A program made the position numbers and the translations under genes. Below the pieces are notes generated by a model. That model ran no database searches, was not told the origin of the DNA, and saw only the letters and a list, made by a program, of their open reading frames with translations. Below are positions 1 through 5,049 of a stretch of DNA of 5,371 bases, one piece after another. Numbering within the stretch: position 1 is the stretch's first letter; each line of letters opens with the position of its first letter. Source of the stretch: Clostridiales bacterium (lineage in GTDB: Bacteria > Bacillota > Clostridia > Lachnospirales > Lachnospiraceae); NCBI GenBank assembly GCA_020859965.1, contig JAJBVF010000288.1:1-5371 (forward strand). Direction: 5' to 3'.

Positions 1-20
1 GTGAGCCAGGAAACCTGCTT
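1..20 (+). promoter_or_regulatory. 3' end of a possible cobalamin riboswitch (B12 box), cut by the window edge
   Basis: Bases 4-19 read AGCCAGGAAACCTGCT. This fits the B12-box consensus AGYCMGGARACCTGCC, the most conserved segment of adenosylcobalamin riboswitches, with one mismatch at the last base. In such riboswitches the B12 box lies near the 3' end of the aptamer, so the rest of the aptamer would be upstream of the window and cannot be checked. If real, it would sense cobalamin and act on the transcript to its right. The nearest downstream gene, spoIVA, is separated from it by a strong terminator and has its own promoter, so the regulated product is not obvious. A 16-base match at a window edge can arise by chance, hence the moderate confidence. 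Confidence 0.5.
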
Positions 21-201
21 GGTGTGAGAGAAGAGCTTCCGAGTAAAGCTGAACACTCCGCTGATCGATCTGTTAAGAGAAGAGTTGATCGGTCATAGTC
101 TGCGATGGGGAAACAGGCGCATGAAAAAGAAAAGGAATGTTGTCTCGAGGCAATGGTAATACACAGCATACCTCCTTGTGCCGGGGGAAGGAGATGGGTA
201 C

Positions 202-299
202 TCCGCAAATATCCGATCCTGATTCCGGGACAGCGTACAGATGACGTTCCGCAAGCTGATCTGTACGAACAGCACAATCTTCGGAAAGGCAGTCCGCAA
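202..299 (+). repeat. Three TCCGCAA heptamers at 45-46 base spacing, each in a hairpin loop
   Basis: TCCGCAA occurs at 202-208, 248-254 and 293-299. Each copy lies in the loop of a separate hairpin: loop 201-209 closed by A-T on the stem 193-200/210-218; the 16-base loop 243-258 of the perfect 9-bp stem 234-242/259-267; and loop 292-299 of the inner stem 287-291/300-304 within the terminator. The stems differ in sequence while the loops agree, which suggests the loop is the functional part, for example as a protein-binding or RNA-pairing site. Confidence 0.6.
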
Positions 300-324
300 T
301 GCCTGATGGAGATTGTGCTTTTTT
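271..324 (+). terminator. Intrinsic terminator of the upstream non-coding transcript
   Basis: AGCACAATCT at 271-280 pairs perfectly with AGATTGTGCT at 310-319, followed by an unbroken T run at 319-324. The enclosed 29 bases contain a second small hairpin (AGGCA 287-291 with TGCCT 300-304). The branched form is unusual, but the 10-bp stem plus U-tract is a classic Rho-independent terminator. It separates the 1-324 transcript from spoIVA. Confidence 0.85.
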
Positions 325-337
325 CATTTTATCAAAT

Positions 338-366
338 TCATAACTCATAATCCCTCTGCATATATT
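338..366 (+). promoter_or_regulatory. Sigma-E-like sporulation promoter of spoIVA
   Basis: TCATAAC at 338-344 resembles the sigma-E -35 element (KMATATT). It is followed after exactly 14 bases by CATATATT at 359-366, close to the sigma-E -10 element (CATACAAT). The predicted start is near 373-375, about 28-30 bases before the spoIVA start codon. spoIVA is a known sigma-E gene in Bacillus subtilis, transcribed in the mother cell, so both element and context agree. Confidence 0.55.
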
Positions 367-402
367 GGATTAGTGTCAGACATTTATGCAGGGGGTCTTT
401 TT

Positions 403-1875
403 ATGGAGAAATTTGATTTATACAGAGATATCCGCGTGCGGACGAATGGTGAGATCTACATGGGAATCGTGGGCCCCGTGCGGACAGGAAAATCTACATT
501 CGCAAGAAAATTTATCGAACAGCTGGCTTTGCCGGAATTAAGTGACCAGGCTCAGAGCGCGGCAAGGGATGAGATGCCCGCAAGTGCATCCGGAAAGACG
601 GTTACGACCGTGGAACCCAAGTTTATTCCCCGCGAGGCAGTAAATGTTTCAATCGGCGATGGCAATACGATGGCAGTTCGCCTTGTGGACTGTGTAGGTT
701 TTCTGGTACCCGGAGCAGAAGGTACAGTGGAAGATGGGAAACCACGCATGGTAAAAACCCCCTGGCAGGAGCAGCCAATTCCTTTTAAAGAAGCAGCACG
801 CATCGGGACGCGAAAGGTAATAACCGATCATGCGACGATTGGACTGGTAATTACTGCGGACGGAAGCTTCGGCGAGTTACCGCGTGAAAATTTCATAGAA
901 GCTGAAAAAGAGACGATAAAGGAACTGCAGAAGATCGGGAAGCCGTTTCTTGTGATCGTTAATTCCGCAAGACCGCATTCAGAAGAGGCTCAGAGCGCGG
1001 CTGCATGGCTTTCGTCCACTTACGGCGTACATGCGATGCCGTTGAACTGCGAGCAGCTGAACGCAAATGATATTCAGCAGGTGCTGGAGCAGTTTTTACT
1101 GGAATTTCCGTTGACCCGTGTCGTATTTCAGATTCCCAAATGGGTGGAAACATTGAGCAGTGACCACTGGTTGAAACAGTCGCTTTTCGAATCGGTGAAA
1201 ACACTTATGAAAGGATTGCACACAGTTCGGGATGTGACAGAATATGGTGCTCTCCCTCTGATTAATGAGCATATAAAGAGAACAAAAACGGAGCGAATCA
1301 GTCTGGCAGATGGAAGTGCTGAAGTAACGGTAATGCTACAGGAGCCTTTGTATTATGAAATTCTGAGTGAGATGACCGGAGCTGATATTCGCAGCGAATA
1401 CCAGCTGATTGCCTTGGTAAGTGAAATGTCCGCAAAGAAAAAAGAATATGATGCAGTCGCAGAGGCAATGACAGCAGTCCGGCAAAGCGGATATGGCGTG
1501 ATCGCTCCCCAAAAAGAAGAAATCACTATGAAGGAGCCGACAATCACTCGTCAGGGGAATCGTTATGGCGTCAGGATCACTGCAGCAGCGCCGTCAATTC
1601 ATTTGCTTCGTGCGGATGTTGTCACAGAAGTCTCTCCGATCGTTGGAAGTGAAGATCAGGCAAAAGACCTGATTTCGTATATAAAAGAAAATGAAAAGGC
1701 AGAAGAGGGTGCATGGGGTACGCTGATTTTCGGGAAATCGATCGAACAGCTTGTAAATGACGGAATCCGGACAAAACTTTACTCTGTGAATGAGGACTGT
1801 CAGGCAAAGCTCCAGAATGCAATGAAACGTATCGTGAATGAATCAAAAGGTAAAATTATATTTATTTTAATATAA
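403..1875 (+). CDS. spoIVA: Stage IV sporulation protein A, spore coat morphogenetic ATPase
   Basis: This 490-residue protein aligns by recall along its whole length with B. subtilis SpoIVA (492 residues). In the mother cell SpoIVA hydrolyses ATP to polymerise on the forespore outer membrane, forming the platform for the coat and also supporting cortex formation. The N-terminal P-loop domain shows Walker A GPVRTGKS at residues 24-31 (Lys30) and Walker B LVDCVG with Asp96. Conserved stretches around EPKFIPREA, TPWQEQPIPF and IGTRKVI follow, and the C terminus is hydrophobic (IIFILI), as expected for forespore targeting. B. subtilis reads TTE where this protein reads TTVE (68-71), so the second of the two threonines reported as ATP sensors seems to be Val70; this is from memory. 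The start at 403 is chosen because it gives the family N terminus MEKFDLYRDI and has a strong site GGGGG (391-395). An in-frame ATG at 313 would lie inside the terminator upstream. In Clostridia the partner would be SipL; no such gene is in view. Confidence 0.97.
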   Translation: MEKFDLYRDIRVRTNGEIYMGIVGPVRTGKSTFARKFIEQLALPELSDQAQSAARDEMPASASGKTVTTVEPKFIPREAVNVSIGDGNTMAVRLVDCVGFLVPGAEGTVEDGKPRMVKTPWQEQPIPFKEAARIGTRKVITDHATIGLVITADGSFGELPRENFIEAEKETIKELQKIGKPFLVIVNSARPHSEEAQSAAAWLSSTYGVHAMPLNCEQLNANDIQQVLEQFLLEFPLTRVVFQIPKWVETLSSDHWLKQSLFESVKTLMKGLHTVRDVTEYGALPLINEHIKRTKTERISLADGSAEVTVMLQEPLYYEILSEMTGADIRSEYQLIALVSEMSAKKKEYDAVAEAMTAVRQSGYGVIAPQKEEITMKEPTITRQGNRYGVRITAAAPSIHLLRADVVTEVSPIVGSEDQAKDLISYIKENEKAEEGAWGTLIFGKSIEQLVNDGIRTKLYSVNEDCQAKLQNAMKRIVNESKGKIIFILI

Positions 1876-1879
1876 ATAA

Positions 1880-1908
1880 TTGACATTTTAAGAAAAACAG
1901 CATATAAT
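1880..1908 (+). promoter_or_regulatory. Consensus sigma-A promoter of the cell wall hydrolase gene
   Basis: TTGACA at 1880-1885 and TATAAT at 1903-1908 are perfect -35 and -10 hexamers with the ideal 17-base spacer, in an AT-rich gap just after the spoIVA stop codon. Transcription should begin near 1915. This implies strong, housekeeping-type expression, unlike the sporulation gene upstream. It also argues against the ATG at 1918 as the main start, because that would leave almost no leader. Confidence 0.85.
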
Positions 1909-1954
1909 TTAAAAGAAATGTTACAAAATGTTAAAATATCTTTTCAAAGAAGTT

Positions 1955-1960
1955 GCGGGG
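1955..1960 (+). promoter_or_regulatory. Ribosome binding site that favours a TTG start at 1969
   Basis: GCGGGG at 1955-1960 lies eight bases before the in-frame TTG at 1969. The alternative in-frame ATG at 1918 has no Shine-Dalgarno site and falls about three bases after the predicted transcription start. Starting at TTG also yields a compact, normal signal peptide. Confidence 0.55.
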
Positions 1961-1968
1961 ACGAGAAA

Positions 1969-3210
1969 TTGGCGGAACAAAATACGTTCAGAAAAAAGGC
2001 TGCACTGGCGGGTATCCTCTTTGTCCTGTTGTTTTTAAGCATTCGCGCAGATGCCTCTGCTGCATGGACGAAGAATTCAAATGGTACCTATTCCTGGTAC
2101 AGTACCAGTGGAAAGCTGGCCAGAAATAAATGGATAAAGAAAAAATACTATGTCAATTCGAACGGTATCCGTGTGACCGGGCTTCAGAAAATTGGCACAA
2201 AGTATTATTATTTTCACAAAAAGACAGGGAAGCTGATATGCGGTACCTGGATCAGATCTGACAGCAAGTACTATTATGCGAAAAAAAATGGCGTCCTTTA
2301 TACAAATGGCATTAAGAAGATTAATGGCAGCCGATATTATTTTAATGCGAAGGGGGTACGTCAGTCTGGAAAGCGGACAGTAAATGGTAATACCTATTAC
2401 TTCAGTAAAAAAACTGGCCGGATGGTGACTGCTAAATGGGTCTGTATCGGTAACAAGTATTATTATTTTGCTGACAACGGTATTATGCAAAAAAATACCT
2501 GGATTGGGTTATATTATGTCAATTCCAAGGGTATACGTGTGACGGATTCCTGGAAAGACGGCAGATATCTTGGAAGTGACGGGGTATGTGTTTCCGGACT
2601 GCAGAAGATTGGCGGAAAACATTACTACTTTGATACCAGCACTTATAAGGCTGTAGTTAACACGACGGTCACGATTGGCATATATACATATTCGTTTGAC
2701 AGTACTGGCGTTGGCACTCTTACGCATGTCAGCGGAAGAGAACTTGCTACGATCGCTGTAGAAGACACTTATTACACGGATGACCTTGTGGATGATGAGA
2801 CATTGCTGGCTGCTCTTATTTTTTGTGAAGCCGGCAATCAGTCCTATACCGGTCAGCTTGCGGTTGGACTTGTGGTTTTAAACCGGTTAAACAGTACTCT
2901 CTTTGCAGCGTCAACTCTGCGGGAAGTTGTATATGAGGAAAACCAGTTTGCTCCCGCTGCAAATGGACGCCTCACAAAGGCATTGGAAGGTTTGCTGACG
3001 ATTACTGACAGCTGTAAGGCTGCCGCTGCTGAGCTGTTGACTCTGAATGAACAATATAAGACCGGCATTACACCGACACTTAAAGTTGACGGAGAGATTA
3101 TTGAATTTCCTTATTTATTTTTTATGACTCTTTCAGCATATAAGAGCCAGGGACTGACTGCTGCTTATGTTATGATCGGAGATCATGTGTTTCTCAAACG
3201 GTGGAAATAG
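1969..3210 (+). CDS. Secreted cell wall hydrolase: wall-binding repeats plus SleB-type catalytic domain
   Basis: This 413-residue protein (430 if started at ATG 1918) has three parts. Residues 1-31 form a signal peptide: basic n-region FRKK, hydrophobic core AALAGILFVLLFLSI, and a type-I cleavage site ending in ASA before AWTK. Residues about 38-251 are roughly eleven aromatic-rich 20-residue repeats of the CW_binding_1 type (GxxYYF...G....GW), which anchor enzymes to wall polymers; the ligand need not be choline. Residues about 270-413 match the Hydrolase_2 (SleB/CwlJ) family that cuts the glycan strands of peptidoglycan. The conserved block FCEAGNQSYTGQLAVGLVVLNR includes the presumed catalytic glutamate (Glu287), and the C terminus has the family-like IGDHVFLKRW. 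The family is best known for spore cortex lysis in germination, but the wall repeats and sigma-A promoter suggest a vegetative role in wall remodelling or cell separation. The gene is single, flanked by its own promoter and terminator. Exact substrate bond and start codon are uncertain. Confidence 0.87.
   Translation: MAEQNTFRKKAALAGILFVLLFLSIRADASAAWTKNSNGTYSWYSTSGKLARNKWIKKKYYVNSNGIRVTGLQKIGTKYYYFHKKTGKLICGTWIRSDSKYYYAKKNGVLYTNGIKKINGSRYYFNAKGVRQSGKRTVNGNTYYFSKKTGRMVTAKWVCIGNKYYYFADNGIMQKNTWIGLYYVNSKGIRVTDSWKDGRYLGSDGVCVSGLQKIGGKHYYFDTSTYKAVVNTTVTIGIYTYSFDSTGVGTLTHVSGRELATIAVEDTYYTDDLVDDETLLAALIFCEAGNQSYTGQLAVGLVVLNRLNSTLFAASTLREVVYEENQFAPAANGRLTKALEGLLTITDSCKAAAAELLTLNEQYKTGITPTLKVDGEIIEFPYLFFMTLSAYKSQGLTAAYVMIGDHVFLKRWK
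2080..2721 (+). repeat. Tandem cell-wall-binding repeat region within the hydrolase gene
   Basis: About eleven degenerate units of 15-23 codons run in tandem, each with a Tyr/Trp-rich first strand (KYYYF, RYYFN, TYYFS) followed by a glycine and a second strand. This is the beta-hairpin pattern of CW_binding_1 solenoids. Two blocks are especially alike: YYVNSNGIRVTGLQKIG from 2146, and YYVNSKGIRVT from 2512 followed by SGLQKIG after one extra unit. They point to block duplication. Confidence 0.8.
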
Positions 3211-3244
3211 AGTACGGGCAAAGCATGGTCAGGTGCAGCATCGG

Positions 3245-3288
3245 AAACAGGATGAAATCGAACATATGATTGATTTTATCCTGTTTTT
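3245..3288 (+). terminator. Intrinsic terminator after the hydrolase gene
   Basis: AAACAGGAT (3245-3253) pairs perfectly with ATCCTGTTT (3278-3286). The stem continues after a G/T wobble with AAATC (3255-3259) and GATTT (3272-3276), leaving a 12-base loop. The 3' arm runs into five T residues (3284-3288). It lies 34 bases after the hydrolase stop codon and isolates that gene from the next block. Confidence 0.88.
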
Positions 3289-3295
3289 GTGTTAA

Positions 3296-3301
3296 TATAA
3301 T
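3296..3301 (+). promoter_or_regulatory. Possible -10 element for the NusG-domain-II/Gx pair
   Basis: TATAAT at 3296-3301 is a perfect -10 hexamer 32 bases upstream of the next start codon and just after the terminator, where a new promoter would be expected. No good -35 is present at 17 bases; the nearest candidates (GATTTT at 3272, TTGATT at 3270) are weak or badly spaced and overlap the terminator. The call rests on position more than on sequence. Confidence 0.35.
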
Positions 3302-3333
3302 TACTTAACAGGCATTTCAACAGGAGAAGATAC

Positions 3334-3699
3334 ATGAAAAAAGCAGATATCAGGTTGTTGCTCATTGTAGGTGCTGCCTGTGTGGTACTTTTGATCTGGC
3401 GCAGCCTGTTTCAGGAAGACGGCGCTTCTGTGGTAGTACAGGTAGACGGGGAGGTTTATGGAACATACTCCCTGAGTAAGGATCAGACGATCCGGATTAA
3501 TGATACCAACGTACTTGTGATATCGGACGGGGAAGCTTATATGTCAGAGGCAAATTGTCCGGATGGACTCTGCATCAGTCAGGGGCATATCTCAGCAGAA
3601 GGAACGATGATCGTCTGTCTGCCCAATCGGGTAGTGGTTCAGATCGTGGATACGGATGATGATAAGGAAGAGAGCGGAGTCGACAGTATTGCCGGATAA
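3334..3699 (+). CDS. NusG domain II-containing membrane-anchored protein
   Basis: The 121-residue product has one N-terminal membrane segment (about residues 7-23) followed by an extracytoplasmic domain of the NusG_II family. The signature is CPDGLC at 75-80, then a glycine-rich turn (SQGHISAEG) and CLPNRVVV at 95-102; the three cysteines are typical of the family. Despite the name, it lacks the NusG transcription-factor domain and is not a transcription protein. The biochemical role of the family is unknown. It is often found beside Gx-transporter-family genes, as here, where that gene starts 10 bases after this stop codon, so the two probably work together at the membrane. The start is supported by AGGAGA at 3322-3327, six bases upstream. 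The acidic C-terminal tail (DTDDDKEES) is probably disordered. Confidence 0.85.
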   Translation: MKKADIRLLLIVGAACVVLLIWRSLFQEDGASVVVQVDGEVYGTYSLSKDQTIRINDTNVLVISDGEAYMSEANCPDGLCISQGHISAEGTMIVCLPNRVVVQIVDTDDDKEESGVDSIAG

Positions 3700-3709
3700 T
3701 GAGGGTTTT

Positions 3710-4198
3710 ATGAAAGCAAAGACTGCATATTTGGGGATGTTTACAGCATTAGCAATGATATTGAGCTATGTGGAATCATTATTTCCGGCTTTTTACGGGA
3801 TACCGGGAGTGAAGCTCGGACTGGCGAACAGCATGTCATTGGTGATCCTATATCTGATCGGGGTTCCGGGTGCATTTTGTGTATCTGTTATCCGGGTGGT
3901 TTTGACAGGCTTTTTGTTTGGAAATCTGTTTTCAATCGCATATAGTCTTGCTGGAGCCCTGCTTAGTCTGACTGTGATGAGTGTTATGAGAAAGTCGGCT
4001 CATTTTTCCGTTGTGGGCATCAGTATGATGGGAGGAATTTCACATAACATAGGACAGCTTGTGATCGCGATTCTTCTTGTTGAGAATCTGAATCTTTTGT
4101 ATTATCTGCCGGTTTTGCTTTTGTCCGGGCTGGTTACCGGTTTGGTGATCGGGTTTTTGTCGGCCGAGATCCTGAAACGATTGCCGAGAAACTGGTGA
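3710..4198 (+). CDS. Gx transporter family protein (formerly 'heptaprenyl diphosphate synthase component I')
   Basis: The 162-residue product is almost entirely hydrophobic, with about five or six membrane helices. It carries the family hallmarks GVKLGLAN at 33-40 and GGISHNIGQ at 108-116. The Pfam family Gx_transp resembles the substrate-binding S components of ECF vitamin importers, and many databases still call it heptaprenyl diphosphate synthase component I. I would not infer a prenyl-synthase activity from this sequence; the substrate is unknown. The start at 3710 is chosen because it gives the usual family N terminus (MKAKTAYLGMFTALAMILSYVE) and follows GAGGG at 3701-3705. An in-frame ATG at 3656 would add 18 polar residues encoded inside the preceding gene. 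The 10-base gap suggests co-transcription with the NusG-domain-II gene. No ECF ATPase or T component is in the window. Confidence 0.85.
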   Translation: MKAKTAYLGMFTALAMILSYVESLFPAFYGIPGVKLGLANSMSLVILYLIGVPGAFCVSVIRVVLTGFLFGNLFSIAYSLAGALLSLTVMSVMRKSAHFSVVGISMMGGISHNIGQLVIAILLVENLNLLYYLPVLLLSGLVTGLVIGFLSAEILKRLPRNW

Positions 4199-4203
4199 AC
4201 ACA

Positions 4204-4216
4204 GAGTATTATACTC
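4204..4216. repeat. Perfect short palindrome GAGTAT-T-ATACTC between Gx gene and ruvA
   Basis: Six-base arms around one central base lie five bases after the Gx stop codon. The palindrome includes TATACT (4210-4215), which could serve as a -10 element, but no acceptable -35 lies at the right distance. It might be an operator half-site pair or chance; there is no T-tract, so it is not a terminator. Confidence 0.3.
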
Positions 4217-4257
4217 CTGTGAGAACGCTGGATGTACAGTGGATATCCGTTAAGCGC

Positions 4258-4271
4258 CGAACAGAGATTCT
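4258..4271 (+). promoter_or_regulatory. Degenerate LexA (SOS) box upstream of ruvA
   Basis: CGAACAGAGATTCT matches 11 of 14 positions of the Firmicutes LexA consensus CGAACRNRYGTTYC. The left half (CGAAC) is perfect and the right half (ATTC for GTTC) is imperfect. It is 44 bases before the ruvA start codon. ruvAB is SOS-regulated in many bacteria including B. subtilis, so the position is plausible, but I see no clear promoter hexamers overlapping it. Confidence 0.35.
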
Positions 4272-4315
4272 ATTGCTTTTGGCATGCTGGACATGTGCGC
4301 GAAAAAGAGGGGAAA

Positions 4316-4927
4316 ATGATTGCATATTTAAAAGGAAATCTTATAGCTTTATTTGAAAATTCGGTCATACTTGATGTAAATCAGGTCGGATATCAGGTTT
4401 ATATTTCTGCGCGGGATGCGGCAAATATGCCGGGACGTGGGCAGAGTGTTCAGCTTTATACGTGGATGAGTATTGGTCAGGATGCGATCCGTCTGTATGG
4501 TTTTTTGCAGGAAGATGATCTTGATATATTTAAATTGCTGATCAATGTCAGCGGTATTGGTCCAAAAGCCGCTCTTGGCATTCTTTCCGTGCTTACGCCG
4601 GATGATCTCCGCTTTGCAGTGCTTTCTGATGATGCGAAAACGATCGCAAAAGCTCCGGGCGTTGGCAGCAAGGGAGCCAAAAAGGTGATTCTGGAATTGA
4701 AGGACAAGTTTAGTCTTGAAGATGCGTTTGAACATCGCCTGAAATCTTCTGCTGACAATGGCACTGGCATTCCCGTTCATGAAAATGCCAGAGATGAAGC
4801 AGTACAGGCGCTTGCGGCTCTGGGATATTCAGCCAGTGACGCACTTCGTGCGGTGAAGAAATGTGAGATTACAGATGATATGGATACAGAAGCGATTCTG
4901 AAGCTGGCATTGAAGCAGATGATATGA
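4316..4927 (+). CDS. ruvA: Holliday junction branch migration complex subunit RuvA
   Basis: The 203-residue protein, the same length as E. coli RuvA, binds four-way Holliday junctions as a tetramer and loads the RuvB motor for branch migration in recombinational repair. Domain I (1-63) is an OB fold ending in the hallmark LYGF (60-63). Domain II carries two helix-hairpin-helix motifs, VSGIGPKAA (78-86) and PGVGSKGAKKVILELKDK (114-131). Domain III (about 155-203, DEAVQALAALGYSASDA) is the RuvB-binding module. The acidic pin, Glu55-Asp56 in E. coli, reads Gln55-Asp56 here, and the second hairpin has Gly120 where Thr is usual. The start at 4316 gives the family N terminus MIAYLKGNL and follows AGAGGGG (4306-4312); an in-frame ATG at 4232 would add 28 residues not seen in RuvA. 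ruvB follows after a 122-base gap. No ruvC is present, as usual in Firmicutes, where RecU resolves junctions. Confidence 0.97.
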   Translation: MIAYLKGNLIALFENSVILDVNQVGYQVYISARDAANMPGRGQSVQLYTWMSIGQDAIRLYGFLQEDDLDIFKLLINVSGIGPKAALGILSVLTPDDLRFAVLSDDAKTIAKAPGVGSKGAKKVILELKDKFSLEDAFEHRLKSSADNGTGIPVHENARDEAVQALAALGYSASDALRAVKKCEITDDMDTEAILKLALKQMI

Positions 4928-5049
4928 TGGTTTGAAATTTCGGGAGTGCAAAACAAAGAGAAATTCTCAGACATTATTATTGCCTGTTATACAGCGTTTT
5001 ATTTCTGATATCGAGCCAGGATCAAGAGTAGAAGTCACGAGGAGTTTTT

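Larger units (their letters stand above)
1..324 (+). ncRNA. Candidate structured non-coding RNA, 3' part, ending in its own terminator
   Basis: No convincing protein gene occupies this stretch; the frames that are open here are short, lack a well-placed ribosome site, or encode low-complexity, non-protein-like sequence. On the + strand it folds by eye into consecutive stem-loops: 21-25 with 53-57 enclosing 34-38 with 46-50; 61-68 with 85-92 (two G-U pairs and one other wobble); 186-200 with 210-226, interrupted by bulges; 234-242 with 259-267 (nine perfect pairs); and the terminator stem 271-280 with 310-319. The last three show TCCGCAA in their loops. ACCTCCTT at 170-177 equals the anti-Shine-Dalgarno core, a sequence able to mask ribosome sites in mRNAs. 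Its bases 172-177 can also pair perfectly with AAGGAG at 188-193, which competes with the 186-226 hairpin, so two alternative folds are possible. The 5' end is outside the window. It could be a riboswitch-controlled small RNA, an orphan leader whose gene was lost, or an RNA family I do not recognise. I see no tmRNA, RNase P, SRP RNA, 6S or T-box signatures. Confidence 0.45.

Noticed and set aside
1..170. Open frame on the - strand from ATG at 170 to the window edge, preceded by AGGAGG
   Set aside because: The AGGAGG is only one base from the ATG, too close to work. The peptide is Ser/Cys-rich and not protein-like, and it is antisense to the structured RNA and B12 box.
188..244. Short + strand reading frame ATG at 194 after AAGGAG (16 codons)
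   Set aside because: There is no spacer between AAGGAG and ATG, and the frame lies within the hairpins; not supportable as a leader peptide.
73..350. Open frames of 68-91 codons on both strands over the upstream region
   Set aside because: They conflict with one another and with the hairpins and terminator, lack good ribosome sites, and show no recognisable domain.
1859..1878. AT-only hairpin TATTTAT/ATAAATA over the spoIVA stop codon as a terminator
   Set aside because: Seven A-T pairs with no GC and no clean T-tract would be too unstable to terminate transcription.
2077..2490. 137-codon open frame on the - strand inside the hydrolase repeats
   Set aside because: It is a mirror of the Tyr/Lys-rich repeats (Ile/Val-rich antisense), with no ribosome site or domain.
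4349..4780. 143-codon and 97-codon open frames on the - strand inside ruvA
   Set aside because: They are antisense to a well-recognised, full-length RuvA; composition is not protein-like and there are no start signals.
4952..5009. GTG-started 20-codon peptide between ruvA and ruvB
   Set aside because: The purine run abuts the GTG with no spacer, there is no family match, and a frame this short is expected by chance in 122 bases.
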